Counted from the stretch's first letter, positions 1 to 12,543 are shown. The stretch is DNA of 64,000 nt from Phlebotomus papatasi (GCF_024763615.1 NC_077224.1:67404712-67468711); one strand, 5' to 3'. The notes: generated by a model from the letters alone, not told the origin. A program made the numbers and translations.

Positions 1-473
1 TATACCATTTAAAATTCATGAATTTGGGTTACGAGAACCTCATAGAGTACGGTTGTTCACTTGTTTTTTTTTACCTTACGCCTTTTTACAACATCAGAAA
101 ACTTTTACCCATGAAACAAAATACTCTAATAATAAAGTTATACGATAATTTAAATTGTGTAAATTAACTGTAAAATAAAAATAGAAATCAGATATTGTAA
201 AAACAACAGATTCTTTATACTTTCGAAAAAGTTTTTGAAACTGAAAGTAGTCATAACGTAATAATAACGTAAAATTGGCTATAACTTCGAAAATAGATTG
301 GTGGTGGATTCCGCCATCTGATTACATTGCAAACAATAATATTATCCTAAATTCAGCAATGTATATTACAAATAATATAAATCACATGGTTTTATTAATA
401 AATTCATGACAAATTTGATAATAGCTGTTTATTAGTTTTATGCGAAATTTCATTAAAGAATGTGAACATGCAG

Positions 474-545
474 TCAGTCAAGTGGTTAGAACGCTCGCAC
501 TACGTATCAAGTGTTCATGGTTTGAATTTTCATTACAGCTCGGAC
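474..545 (+). mobile_element. SINE head fragment
   Basis: AGTCAAGTGGTTAGAACGCT followed about 25 bases later by GGTTTGAATTTTC reads as A and B boxes of the SINE family seen at 781 and 48793. No body or tail is recognisable after it. Confidence 0.5.
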
Positions 546-780
546 GATTTCAGATAACTCAAGCTTCGTACAATTCACACTCCGAACAATACATTTATAA
601 ATGTTTTTAATAAATTCGGCCCATCAAAATATTACATTTTAAAAGCTAGTCCAATGCTCCAAATTTCCTGAAAAATCTATAGATCAAATCCATTGGGAAC
701 ATAGGAGAAAAATTGAGTTGTCCGTAGCTTAAGTCGTCCCAAGGTAACGTGATTTCCCCTATATAGAAAATTGTCTTAAG

Positions 781-1012
781 GGCAGCAAATAAGTCAAGTA
801 GAAAAGTTCTCGCTCTATGATGCAAGTGTTTCGGGTTCGCATCTCCTTTAGATTGACAGGAATTTTTCTGACCTTATACAATCCCATCCCTGTATAAGAA
901 TATTGTCCCGAAAATTTCGCTTGCGAGGTGACCTAGTTCCTCTATGAAACATTGTGCCATTAATAGCCTCATTTCTATATGAAATATCTTGTATTATTAT
1001 TATTATTATTAT
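781..1012 (+). mobile_element. tRNA-derived SINE, copy 1
   Basis: The head resembles a tRNA promoter: an A-box-like AGTCAAGTAGAAAAGTTCTC and a B box GGGTTCGCATC at 833-843. It is followed by a body and an (ATT)7 tail at 991-1012. Body and tail align with the minus-strand copy at 48571-48793 (both have CTAGTTxCTCTATGxAA and TTGTGCC before the ATT tail). It is too degenerate to be a tRNA gene. Confidence 0.7.
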
Positions 1013-1297
1013 AGTTGTTTTTAAAGAGAATTGGGAGCAAGGAAGGAAACCTCCACGCGAATTTAGGTCTTTCATCGGAACTAAATCGGTGCTCCTGGAC
1101 AATCCCCGGGGACTGACTTATCCTTCCACTATGAGGCTTAAATTGAGTGTCTAAAGAACACAAGAATACCTCAACCACAAACCAAGTGAAAACTCGCGGA
1201 TTCGATCTTGCAATAATGACTACACTCAACATAAAAAAGTCCTTTTCAGGACTGACCCTTAATCTCGACACGATTAATAATAATAATAATAATAATT
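1013..1297 (+). mobile_element. Non-LTR (LINE-like) 3' end with TAA tail
   Basis: A GC-richer stretch ending CTCGACACGATTAATAATAA with a (TAA)n tail. The same terminal string recurs reversed at 23107-23135. TAA-repeat tails are typical of I-type non-LTR elements. No reverse transcriptase is visible. Confidence 0.45.
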
Positions 1298-1529
1298 AAA
1301 GAAAATTCAAATATCGCAAGTAAATTTGTAAGGTAATTTAAAGATTGACTAATAAGTTAGGTAGTTTTTAAAATCGACTTACTAAAAAATTACCATATAT
1401 TTCCTTAATTTTTATATGAGAAAAAAACACGAAGATAAAGAAATAGAGTAGCATCAATTTAAAATTACGAAAACTAAACTTCTATAGAGATAGCTTAGCT
1501 TATTATTTTGAAAATATCATTATACGTCA

Positions 1530-2034
1530 TACAGTGGCGGCCAAAATAATAGAATCATTTTGCAAAGCTTATATTTTTTATCTTTTGTATGTTTTATCCC
1601 AATTTGATGATGTGATTCTGAAGAAGGAATCTTTAAATTATTGGAATCGTGGAATATGGGTTGTTTTGACCGCTAGAGGTCTCTATTTCACACAGAATAC
1701 GTCAATAGTGAAATTCAGTTCGGCCAAAAAAATTGGAAAACTGTCATTTATGGTTTCTAAATATGGCTTTATTTAAACTTATTCTATGTATAGACCACAT
1801 TCTAAAATTTAAATAAAAGTGGTCCTATAATGTTGTTCAAACCAAATTTCACTATTGATATATTCCGTGAAAAAGAGAGACTTCTAGCAGCCAAAACAAT
1901 ATTTATTTGACGTAAGGTATTTACATGAACATTTCTATAACAAAATTATTTCAACGAATTGGAATAAACAAAACTGCTAAAGGTAAAATAGTGGTCTTAG
2001 CGGAGCTGATTCTATTATTTGGGCCGCCACTGTA
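1530..2034. mobile_element. Tc1-like MITE (TACAGTGGCGGCC termini)
   Basis: Left end TACAGTGGCGGCCAAAATAA and its inverted copy at 2004-2034 (TATTATTTGGGCCGCCACTG). Internal arms are also imperfectly palindromic (GACCGCTAGAGGTCTCTATT against GAGAGACTTCTAGCAGCC). The termini are of Tc1/mariner type. No transposase. Confidence 0.75.
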
Positions 2035-3627
2035 TGTTAGTTTAGTAAAATTAAAGTCGTTGAATCAATTAAATTCTAACCTATTACATTACCTAAAGTT
2101 ATCTTTCTTAAAAGTAAACATACTCATGTCTGAGTCTTTAAATTTTCTGAATTGGTAAGAAAGTGTTTATTGGGTATATTTTTTCAGTAAATTATGACGA
2201 GATTCAAAACAACAAACCGTAGATGAACTTGACTAAATAAACATTCACAGTTGAATTTCAATTGTTATAATGTTTTTTTTTTATAGTCAGAGAAAACTCT
2301 TTGCTCAATCTACTAAAGTAACGGACAATGTTTTTGTCGTTTTGTCTCAAATTCAGACCCGCATCCGTGATTGTTGTGAGAAGACGTGTGCGAAAAAGAC
2401 ACTGAAGACGGATCTTAAAAGATTTAATTTGAAAGTTACCATCACGTGTTGGATGATTCACAAAAGCAAAACTTTGGATTACATTTCCACATTTTACATC
2501 ATCCATGTACATGCCTTTTTCTGTTCTCCACCTTCTCATTCAAAATAAAAAAATAAATAAAGGAGAAAAAAAGAATTGTGAATTGGATATTAAAACCATT
2601 TTACTTTCATTAACCACACAATAAACCATCAACAATTGCGTGGGAAATACTATTTATAAAGAGAAAAACTATTAAAAGAGAAAAAGAAATGGAAAATTCA
2701 ATTTAGTCGCTTCTCGATGATGATATGTAACTGTTTTACATGTTACTCCATCTCGTCAATAAACCCACTCTTCCTCATATTAAAATTGTATGTTATGATT
2801 TTACTATAGAGAAGGCTAGAGCGGTACTGATATTTGTTTTTAATGTTAAAGTTAAATATTTGAAAGAGCTAAGACCTTTCATATTCTTTGAGAATTTTAT
2901 TAATATAAGTATTTTAAACTGGAAAATTAAAGAATTTTTGTGGAAATTTCAATCAAAAAAATTTGAAGAGCTCATTATAGAAAGTTATCACTATATAGAA
3001 TATTAATTTGAATTCTTTATATTTAAGAGTGGGATATTAGAACACCTTCCAAACTAGTAACCATTGTAGATTTAATTCTAGGAATCAAAACCCGAAAACT
3101 CAAAGGGTAAAAAAAAAACTCAGATAAAATATTCTCTTGCCCTTAACAATAATTATACTAATACGGAAATATTAAAACATTTCACAAAATTGCTTGCCAA
3201 CTTCAACAATTTTTCTTGGAATTGGATAAAAAGAATAATTGCTATGGCTAGAAACAATATACCGAAGTAGATGTGGTGTCTGAGGAGGGGTAGTAATATT
3301 TAACCCTCTAAAGGTGTTTTCTTTATTATGCGAATAAAAAGTTCTAAAACAATGTTTTCTGGGATAATTATGATCCAATAAAGTCGAAAAAACCATCCAT
3401 TCTTCATTACCTCTTTTAGTTTAGGCGCTAGGTGAGAAAATATAAAAAAATGTTGAAACTCTTTTTGCTTCTAAAACTCACATTTTTAGTTTTTTAAATT
3501 TTTTAAATAAAATATACAAAGTAGTATGATATGAAGTATGAACAATGAAGTATGATATATCTTTCAATAAAAAATAAATTTATTTTAGTCAGATAACTTT
3601 AAATTGGTATTTTTATGGAAATTGGAA

Positions 3628-3786
3628 ATGAGTTTTTTTGTACTAATATTTTTTTGTTGCTGTTTCTCTGACCTGTCACACAAGACTGTGAATAGCAACA
3701 AAACGAAGAGTCAAAATGAGTTCAAACTTTCAAAAGATGTTTATAAGACTATTACCGGGGACACTATAGCACTTTTAAATAAATAA
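3628..3786 (+). CDS. Possible small secreted peptide (52 aa), doubtful
   Basis: ATG followed by a short hydrophobic, Cys-containing stretch (FFVLIFFCCCF), then a Lys/Asn/Ser-rich hydrophilic tail to TAA. Two AATAAA motifs overlap the end of the frame, and a 22-base GC-rich hairpin follows at 3821. A TTTATTTTAG sequence upstream could be a splice acceptor. No family is recognised, and open frames of this length are common in AT-rich DNA. Confidence 0.15.
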   Translation: MSFFVLIFFCCCFSDLSHKTVNSNKTKSQNEFKLSKDVYKTITGDTIALLNK

Positions 3787-3820
3787 AACCTTTATTGTCG
3801 CTGTAAATGTGATTTTTGTG

Positions 3821-3842
3821 AAGACCGCCTGGAGGCGGTCTT
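3821..3842. other. GC-rich hairpin
   Basis: AAGACCGCCTGGAGGCGGTC plus TT is a near-perfect inverted repeat in AT-rich DNA, 35 bases after the doubtful peptide frame. A role in RNA 3' structure is only a guess. Confidence 0.4.
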
Positions 3843-3904
3843 ACCCGTTAGAGGGTTACTACTTCCGTTTTTATAAGGCGTCAAGGGAGGCAAGCGTGGC
3901 TTAT

Positions 3905-4123
3905 TAGGGGAATGTAGGCATGGTTCGCAAAGAGTAAACCTTTAAACGATGTGAATTTTCTCTTCCTTTGGAAAGAGCTGACTTACCATTTCTCATCTAG
4001 TCTCATGAGCTTAATAATTATCTATCTTATGGTTAAGAATGACGAACTAGTTCATTACAAACAAAGAGAAAAATTGCGCTGTTTGAAGGTTCGCTCTGTG
4101 CGAACCATGCCAATATTTCCCTA
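3905..4123. mobile_element. MITE, termini TAGGGGAATGTAGGCATGGT
   Basis: Left TAGGGGAATGTAGGCATGGT matches the right end, inverted (TGCGAACCATGCC...TTTCCCTA). TA at both ends, 219 bp, no coding capacity. First of three MITEs packed within 900 bp. Confidence 0.8.
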
Positions 4124-4140
4124 TCTTCCTCTTGTTTTAT

Positions 4141-4393
4141 CACTAAGAAAACAAAGAGGGTGCGATTAACTTTTTTCCCATAACTTTAACACTCTTTACG
4201 TGTAAAAATATATCAAAATTTTTTAATGTTAATTTTACACCTTTTTAAGGGTAAAATTAACATGAAAAAGGGTTACTTTAATCTCAAATACACCTAAAAA
4301 GGGTAATATTTACACCGATTTTGGATCAATACTGCAGGGTTAAAATTAACATTTCAGGAAAGTTATTTTAACTTTTTCGGATTTCTCTCAGTG
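4141..4393. mobile_element. MITE family 'CACTGAGA', copy 1
   Basis: Ends CACTAAGAAAACAAAGAGGG and TTCGGATTTCTCTCAGTG. The interior has inverted blocks of GGTGTAAAA/TTTTACACC. Near-identical copies lie at 9619, 13785 and 54449. Confidence 0.85.
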
Positions 4394-4595
4394 ATTGAAG
4401 AGGTAAATTTTAGTTTTGTTGACAGTTAAATTTCATTGGTGTGGCTTATTCGTAGATCCTTCAGGGACGTAGTGCTTAATCGTTAAAATATTGTGAAAAA
4501 GGTAGCTACAATACCGAAAAGGGCGGGGCTTAAATTTAAGAATTTTTGTTTAATAGCTATAGTATTTCAGTTTATGATTTTTAACAGAAGAAAAC

Positions 4596-4808
4596 TAGGA
4601 AAAGGCTTTCAGGCTTCGCTCACAGTCTGGCTTCGTACACTTCATATCTTTTTCTATATTCTTTTAATGAATCTAATCAATGGCAACATACATATTTTAA
4701 GAATAAGTCTTAAGACACACATTCGTTGAAAAAATGAAGTCAGATTCATTAAATAAATATGAACGGTTCGAAGCCAGAGTGTGTGGGAAACCTGATAGCA
4801 TTCCCCTA
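4596..4808. mobile_element. MITE family 'CTCTGGCTTCGAA', copy 1
   Basis: Terminal inverted repeats about 50 bp long, both carrying CTGGCTTCG and CTTTCAGGC-like blocks, flanked by TA. The same family occurs at 21778-21983 and, split by insertions, at 37293-38855. A partial copy follows 14037. Confidence 0.8.
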
Positions 4809-4939
4809 CTAAAACAAAGAGTTTCCGATTACACTTGATTAAAAACGATTATCATTGGATTGGCCTTTTTAAGCACCTGTAAAATTGTTTTAAGGGATTT
4901 TGAATAAGATGCTCCCAATATCTGAAAGAGAAGCCATAT

Positions 4940-5495
4940 AGTCAAGTGAGCTAATCCGGGCGCTTCGCTACCTGGATCATTTATGACTAATCCACTTAAA
5001 ATAATATTTTTATTTTTATTTTCGTAATATAGTCACTACGGTAACATAATATAACTATTCAAGTCTGAGAAAAAGCAAAAATAATATTTTTATCCATTAA
5101 ATAAGTGAGTGTAATCGACTCATTTCAATCTTGTGCCAGCTGGGTTCTTCACTAAAAATTTTCCAGCAGTGATATTTTCGCCAATGGCAGCTGATTGATT
5201 TAACACAAATTTTTTGTTTTTTCCTTGTGAAAAAAAGTATTTTAAATCCAAAGGTTTAATTAAAAGTGAATTAGCGAAAAGGCGACCCAGTTAGTGCATG
5301 CTGACTTATTTCAGTATTATCATTATTTTATAAATTTTCTGTAATATTTTTGATAATTTTTTTTATATTATGTTTCTGAATGAAAAAGTGAATAATTCTA
5401 TGGATTTAGAAGAAGTAAAAAAGAATTTCATCAGTCCAAAAACAAACGTTTAAGTAGCACTCTTCGGTAAACGATCCAGTTACCCCACCTTACTA
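4940..5495 (-). mobile_element. Dispersed 555-bp element, copy 1
   Basis: Inverted relative to 40963-41515, to which it aligns along nearly its whole length (shared AACCCAGCTGGCACAAGATT, ATGAGTCGATTACACTCACT on the minus strand). One end is TACTATA next to TTACCCCACC. No protein is coded. Confidence 0.8.
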
Positions 5496-7460
5496 TACGA
5501 TAGCAATTTTACATTTGCACAAAAAAAAAACATATAAATATGGTATTTAGTCTAATTTAAAATAAACTAATGAAAAACAAAATAATTTTTTTGTACCTAA
5601 TTACCCAGCTCTCTCCTATTGCGAACTAAAAAGAGAAGCATAAGGAGAGAGAAAAAAACAGTGCAATTTATGAAAATAATCTCTATTGTATCTTCCATAT
5701 TAGCTTCAGTCATATGAAAAATATGGCATGTGTCACAATTAAAAATACAATTTATTTTTAATTTGCCACCACAATCTTTTTTTTAAAGTATCCATTTCCC
5801 AACCAAAAAGCACTCACTGTTTTGTTAATTTCCTTTCCTGACACAGTCATAAAAGGGACATTTTTTATTTATCTTTTGCAATCTTGAGCTTTTACATCCC
5901 TCTTTCAGTCGTAAAAACCAGAGATTTTATACCAGCAAAAACTGATTAATTGCTTCATGATAGCATTTCTGTTGTGTATGTGTGTTTTAAACAGGGGAAA
6001 ATAGAGTTCTTTTTTTTTGTGAGCAAACCGTAAAACCACCAGAAAAACCAACCCCAAAATCACTTTTAAATAAAACAAGTCACTTTTTGTGTATTTAATT
6101 CTAATTAATTCTCCGTACGAAAAGCTATATTTAATCCACATTTTTTTTTAACAATAGAAGATGAAATATTGTGATGAAAGAAAAAATGCACAAATGTGGA
6201 AAATATGATATACAGACTGAATTACAAATGCAAACAAACAATGCAAAAGACTTGTATAAAACCAACAAGAAAATATTAAATTTTTAAAGATCTCCCACAA
6301 GAAATATAATAAGCACACCTTCAAATGAATTGTTAACAAGTGAATCCAAAATGTTACTTAATTTCTTACATGACAATATAAAGTCCATAAATAAAATATG
6401 AAGCCTATGAAACTCATGAAAAGAGGTGAAATTGAGAGCATTTGATTGCCAAAACTTACACCATAATATAAAAGCGATTATATAAAATTTCTAAAGCATC
6501 CAAATGTCACTGCGAAGTATAATTGAAAAAGCCACCCACAAATTTTCTCAATCTCACAAAAACGGTTATAATCCAGTTTGACCTTTGACCGTGAATGTCA
6601 CCCATAAGGAGGAGCCTTTCAATTTCTTCGAGAGCAGAATACGCACGCACAAAAATGACTTATTGTGCCCAATAATCCTTGAAGGGAGGCATTTTTTTTT
6701 CAATAAAGTCAGATACCTAAAGTATTTTCTGATGAAAAAAGAAATATGCCTTAAGGAATGTAGGGGGTTTACCTCTATATATATATGGATAAATGCCAAC
6801 ATCCCAACTGACCCAGAGATTAACCAATAAATTTGTACAATGTCTACACAAAAGCACGTGTTACAGCATTTTCTGACAATTTTAGGGAACAAAATAGGAT
6901 GGGCTTTCTTTGTTAATGCCACACAATAATTTAGCAATATCACAGGACCTTTTATAAAAACTAACGGGTATTTTAGTAATATTAAACTCTAATTTCTCAT
7001 AACACCATAAGATAAAGCATCTCTAAACTGTTATAGAAAGTGAGAATGAATACTTTAACGATGGTAAAACTTTAGCGATAATTCATGCTAAGTTTATACA
7101 GTTTAAGAAAATTGAATTATTATTATACAATTTGTTCAAGCAAGTTGCAGATGCACATAGCTTGAAGAAAGTGCATTTAATCCCCATTTAATCGCATGGT
7201 GGTCAGCTGGGCAGACACACAGTATAGTCATGGGAGAATGCACTTAGAATTATTATTTAAAAATAAAACAAAAGACCTTTCAGCAGCGTTGAAATGGCTC
7301 TTTATATCATAATAAAATATATGAATTCAATCAGTAAATCGTTAAATTGACCAGTAATGGAATGATAAAATAAAGATAATCATAATATTTTCAAAAGTAA
7401 TAATCAAAAAGAAAGTCGAAGTGAAAACAAATCACACGATTTTTTTTAATAAATTGGCAT
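5496..7460. other. AT-rich stretch, nothing recognised
   Basis: Only short open frames without family resemblance, poly-A/T runs and an (AT)n patch near 6776. No inverted-repeat element, RNA gene or exon could be supported. Confidence 0.6.
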
Positions 7461-7666
7461 TAGGGGGAAGTGGGGCACCTTTGAATTAGGGCACCTTTGA
7501 AATTGGGCTTTTTCCTCCTATTTTTAAATGGAATTGAGCCTTATCATGACGCAATTTAGCTTCGCAATTGGTTTGTTGAGCTAAATTTCCAGTTCCATTT
7601 AAAAATAGGAGAAAAAAACCTCAATTTCAAAACTGCCCCAATTTAAAGGTGCCCCACTTCCACCTA
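7461..7666. mobile_element. MITE family 'GGGGGAAGTGGGGCACC', copy 1
   Basis: TA-flanked, ends TAGGGGGAAGTGGGGCACCT and AGGTGCCCCACTTCCACCTA. The arms continue inward for about 90 bases (AATTGAGCC...), so the whole element is close to a palindrome. A second copy is at 17839. Confidence 0.85.
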
Positions 7667-7908
7667 TGTGGTGTTTAAACATATTTCAGAAGACGTCTCT
7701 AAAAAATAAATTTCAATAAATTCCTACTCTTTTTATTAAATGCTTAAAATTGTTATTATTTGGTTTTAGAAGACTAATCATACTTGTGAGAGTCGAAATA
7801 TAGAGGAAGATAAGGCTACATTGAAAACGCTTTCGTCGCATACTTCTAAAGGAAGTTGGATTTCAACATAGTTTTATTCAGTTTCTTAATTGTTTTGTCT
7901 ATCTAAAA

Positions 7909-8776
7909 TAGGGTAAATATCCTAATACAAAACCATTTCCAGACGCTTTAATTTTTGACAGAAGATTCAACACATTAAATTCATTTTTTTTTTAAGAGTA
8001 TTACATAAATATGCGCCTTGACTCTTCTAGAATGTTACTGTTTAGTGAAAATTCTTTAGATATAATTTGAAAACTTCTTAAATACAAGAAAAATACGCGA
8101 GTGTAAAATACTTCTATTGGAAACAAATTTATCCAAATGGAGACAAGGGAATGTTGCTAATTGGAGACAAACAGTGTAAGTGAAATCGCGACGAAAGGCT
8201 TCCAAAACCTTGTTGAGTTGCTCTTGAGTGCAGGATTTGTTCTTATTCCTAGTTTTTCTCTTTTCCCATCTAAAACAATAAAAAAATCCCTCCAAAAAAA
8301 TAATATTTCCGGGGTTTCCTATTGAAGCATTTGCAGACATTTCATAAAAACCCTTTTTGTTCGCGAAATAGATAAGTATTTCATTTGAAAACTTCACGTA
8401 CCATTAACAATAAAGATTAGCACTTAATTTAACTAAAATTAGCCAGAAATATTACATAAATGTTAAACAAAACGAATAAACAACAGTCACCTCATTGTGT
8501 TTTTCATTGGAAAACATGGTCGATCGATGAAAAATTCGATGGTGAAAAGGTACACTTTTAATTTTTCTGAGAAATTAACAAATTAAAATTTGTGAATATG
8601 AATGGATTTTCGCTTTATTTGGAATAAAATTAACTAAAAAATGAAACTGTGGTATAGAAAATATATAAATATAATAATTTAGTATCGTATTTATCGTTAA
8701 AAACAATTATGTTTCCATTTAGAGTAGCGAAAAATTTCCATTTGGAGCAGGTTTTTAATTAGCTTAATTTACCCTA
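7909..8776. mobile_element. 868-bp TA-flanked element with decayed transposase frame, copy 1
   Basis: Ends TAGGGTAAAT and TTTACCCTA. It aligns end to end with 50307-51157. On the minus strand at 8397-8056 it has a 113-codon frame kept in both copies, with the string QEQLNKVLEAFRRDFTY. This resembles the pipsqueak/CENP-B helix-turn-helix that begins pogo-type transposases. The rest of a transposase is missing, so it is probably a non-autonomous derivative. Confidence 0.7.
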
Positions 8777-9229
8777 CATTGCGTTAGAACCTAGCTTCTT
8801 TTTAGAAATGTGCGAAAAAATAACGTTTTTAGTGTAGGCCCGGATCAATAGAGCCCTACCTCCCTATACAACAATTATTATTTAAAAATACTATCATCTA
8901 AGCAACTAAAAAAATAAACGCCACTATTACAGCAAATTTGGCACCCTGAATTTGTACAATATAAACTGAACTTTTAAGGAAATTGATTGTAGCGGCTCTT
9001 GTATTTACTGTGCAAGTTTACAAAAAAAGACAAACAAAGTTATTGAGATTACTATATCATAATGAATATTTCACAAATTTCCGAAAAAACTGATGTTAAA
9101 ATATTCAAGGTGCGACATATTTACATATAACGCAGATTTAGAAAAATCTTTAAAAAAAAATATAGATAAAAATAATAAAAATGTTTACTGTGGACAAAAA
9201 AATTATGATACTCTACTTGTTTGGACAAA

Positions 9230-9425
9230 AACAAATTTAACTAACAGATTTTTTTTCGTTGAACTATAATAAAGGAGTGACAAACCATCACATGATTTGC
9301 GGTATGCTCGAACTAGCAACTTAACTTCTATATTTCAAAAGTATTTCCACATATCGACTCTTAATCGATTTATACCGATTCCTAAATGACTCAAAAATTA
9401 CTTATCGAATTATAAGGTGAAAACA
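9230..9425 (+). repeat. Dispersed repeat with ACCGGTT-type core, fragment
   Basis: AAGGAGTGACAAACCATC, GCTCGAACTAGCAACTTAA and AATCGATTTATACCGATTCC match the order of blocks in the longer copy at 33930-34560. Confidence 0.5.
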
Positions 9426-9618
9426 AAACCTATTGACACTTTAAGAACTCGTGTCAGGACCTATTGACACCCTACTCTGTACCATTTGGAATACGAAATT
9501 TGAACACTTATCCTCATCGAAAAAAGTAGATCAACAAAAAATGTCTTATTACTTATATTTTATTAGATACACTGAATAAATTTCAATATTTGGACAAAAG
9601 TATCAATAGGGGTTCCAT

Positions 9619-9840
9619 AACTGAGAGAAATCCGAAAAAGTTAAAATAACCCTTGTAATGTAAATATTACCCTTTTTAGATGTATTAGAGGTTAAAGTTA
9701 CCCTTTTTCATGTTAATTTTACCCTTAAAAAGGTGTAAAATTAACATTAAAAAATGTTAATATATTTTTACACCTAAAAAGTGTTAAAGTTCTGAGGAAA
9801 AAAAATTAATTGCACCTTTTTTTCTCAGTGCTGTTAAAGA
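9619..9840. mobile_element. MITE family 'CACTGAGA', copy 2 (inverted)
   Basis: Opposite orientation to copy 1: starts CTGAGAGAAATCCGAAAAAG and ends TTTTTTTCTCAGTG. The internal GGTGTAAAATTAACAT block is shared. It directly follows a region similar to 63080-63300. Confidence 0.85.
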
Positions 9841-10429
9841 GGTATTCATTCGACCATAATTGGTTCATTACCGGTTCATGACCGATTAGAACCGGTTTAA
9901 ACTTGTAAAAAAATTCAAGCCAAATACGCCAACACTCGGTTGAGAAATACGCCCACCAAAGCTCTTTTTAACCTTTGACCTTGTAAAGTCGTTATAAGAA
10001 ATGATTCAACCAGGGGCCTATCAGGCCTAATAAAAAGTGAAGCTATTTTTCACTTTTTCTTGTAAAAACTTTACATATATTGCACCGTGACTTAAACAAA
10101 TTTGCTCGTAGTTCTTGTATTATTTCGGCGAACATTATGAAATATGTATTTCTATAGAGCTTTTAATGCATAATTACGAAATGTATCAGACTGATAAGTT
10201 AATTCTCAATAGGAAAAAACTTGCCATTAGATTTCAATGCTTCTATGCAAAAACATATGAAAAATGAATGTCGAAGGGCCCCTGGATTCAACGGTGTTTT
10301 CGTAATATGGACGAAGTGTCCACTACAGCTTCTAAAACATATCCAAAAATGAAAAAAATCGTACAACTTATTTTCGAGCAATCCCAAAAATACATTGTTT
10401 TGGAGGGATAGCAGGGAGGTGGAAGAAAA

Positions 10430-10731
10430 TGCGGGGCATGTTAATGGTCCTAGGGTCGACTTATGGGGAGAGTGTCCTCCGAAGGTCCCAAATTCTGTAT
10501 TTCTAACCGTTTGGACTCTAGAAGTGGTAACGGCTGAGAGGACTAGAAGATAGACTCGTTTAGTTTCTTTGGTGAAGACAAGGAAGGCGAACCGTTTGTT
10601 CTAGAATGTAGTATCAAAGGACCCTACATGATGGAGAAGTGACCAGGATAATCAGATGGATGAGAGGGGGCGATCTCAAAAACCCCAAATAGATATCTTT
10701 CACAGTTTAATCTCTATGCATCTTTTAACGG
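10430..10731. other. GC-richer patch of unknown origin
   Basis: About 300 bp with visibly higher GC than its surroundings (GGTCGACTTATGGGGAGAGT, GATGGATGAGAGGGGGCGAT). All frames are closed by stops. It abuts the fold-back element at 10732. It could be a decayed retroelement, but no domain can be read. Confidence 0.3.
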
Positions 10732-11016
10732 GCCCCGGTCAAAATCCCGAAAGCCAAAATCACGAATTCTTAAAAGTGTTATAGCTACTACTACGATTGC
10801 ACCCGCGCTTACTGGAGGCAAAAGGAAACCTTCTGTGTCTTTGGAAAATTATTCTAAACATTTTCCTCCATATAATTTCATCCCTTTCAGGATTTTGAAT
10901 ATTCGGGATTTTGAATATTCGGGATTTTGGCCTTTTCGGGATTTTGGCGTTCGGGATTTTGGCTTTCAGGATTTTGGTTTTCAGGATTTTGGCTTTCGGG
11001 ATTTTGACTGCCACCG
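10732..11016. mobile_element. Fold-back element of 15-bp repeats, copy 1
   Basis: A short array of the 15-mer AAAATCCCGAAAGCC, a core of about 150 bp (CGATTGCACCCGCGCTT, TTATTCTAAACATTTTCC, ATAATTTCATCCCTTTC), then the 15-mer array in the opposite sense (GGGATTTTGGCTTTC). It runs from CCCCGGTCAAAATCCCG to GACTGCCACCG. Copies at 28431 (inverted) and 32072; a decayed one at 22444. Confidence 0.85.
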
Positions 11017-12359
11017 CTGTCAACAAATAGATAAACGGACAACAACAGGGATCTAATTTTATGAACACTCTAGATTCCCCAAGTAATGGTTAATTAAAAT
11101 CTACAATTCATGTAATGAATATAAAAGGGTCTAAACAACATTTTAATAATAATCTGTCTATTGTTTTAACAATAGTACGAATAAAACTTTGAAAATTTGT
11201 ACATTATTATATCTCTGATAATTCCTTATCCGAAATATTATTATTATTACATTACAATTTGCATTTGAAATTTTACAAAAATTAATATGGTTTGAAAGCA
11301 ATTCCATTATATTTAATAAATATTGACTCTGAGTATTAAATATCTTCTATAAACAATTTAATTATTTCAATTATTATCATTATTCATAGTCATCAATAGA
11401 CATTCAAATAACAATATTGGTACACAATGCAACACATTATAAATCCTTTGGCAGATCGAATGTTTTGATTTAGGTGGAAATTACCGTAATTATTTCCTCA
11501 TTTTCACCATTCTATTTGTTGTTGTGATAATATGCACTGAAAATCGGCCATAGTCCGTAAAATAAGCCTTTTCATACTATATTTACTAATATGGAGTTTG
11601 AAGGAATTTTATATGCAACGTGTGAAAATTCATAGAATTAACATATTAGACACAAAATTTCTAATTATGTTATGTGGTGTGAAATTACTGCAAAGTTACT
11701 TCCTGCATAATTTTCGTGTAAATTAATGTAACATTTTCAAGTTAATGTTTGTGAATTATTGCTTCTCGTCTGCTTGTGCCATAACCCTGCGTGAAAGAGT
11801 GTTATACAGTATCCTTTCTTTCCCATGAATACGGCACAAAAGGTATTTTCACTCTGAGATTTTATTATTATCACACAGAAATATTGCAAATATTCACTCT
11901 CTCTTACTTTTTAGACTTTACAGAATAGCTCTACATTTAGAATTATCACATTTCGTGTTTGAAAGTATGAGGCCGACGTCACAGTACACGGCTAAAAAAA
12001 GTATAATGATAATCTTTGGTTCATATTTTTATCATCATTACAATTGTAATATTACACAAATTACAATAATTAAAAATGTGAAATGTATTTAATATAAGAG
12101 ATCACTTTTAAATTGACTAATATTAATTTTTATTTATTACGTATTATTATTTTGTTCTGAAGAATTTCGTAAATTTTAGTTCAATTTAGTTCAATTTCTT
12201 TGATAAAAATTTTGAGAATTATATTTTGTGAACAGTTTACAGTGCCATCTATCGAGCTTTCTTCTGATAGTAATATGTCAGTGAGATTGTACTGTACAGT
12301 TAACTCCTAAGGCCTATCAATTTGTTTTTATTTCAAACTGGAAATATTTTACGTAAACA

Positions 12360-12543
12360 TAGGGGAAACTGGGGCACCACCAAACACGGGGTAGCACCAA
12401 ACATTAATCTTTATTTCAAAACTACTTGGACTATCACAATCATTTCTACAGTGGACAGGCATCCCTATAGTAGTCGAATATCCGATTAAAAGATCGCAGC
12501 GTTTGGTGCTACCCCGTGTTTGCTGGTGCCCCAGTTTCCCCTA
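12360..12543. mobile_element. MITE family 'GGGGAAACTGGGGCACC', copy 1
   Basis: 184 bp, TA-flanked, ends TAGGGGAAACTGGGGCACCA and GGTGCCCCAGTTTCCCCTA, with a second block CACGGGGTAGCACCAAACA inverted inside. Copies at 22839 and, split, at 54389. Confidence 0.9.

Noticed and set aside
6566..6943. 125-codon minus-strand frame
   Set aside because: No family motif, low-complexity AT-driven residues (Leu, Ile, Lys, Phe), and no splice or poly(A) context.
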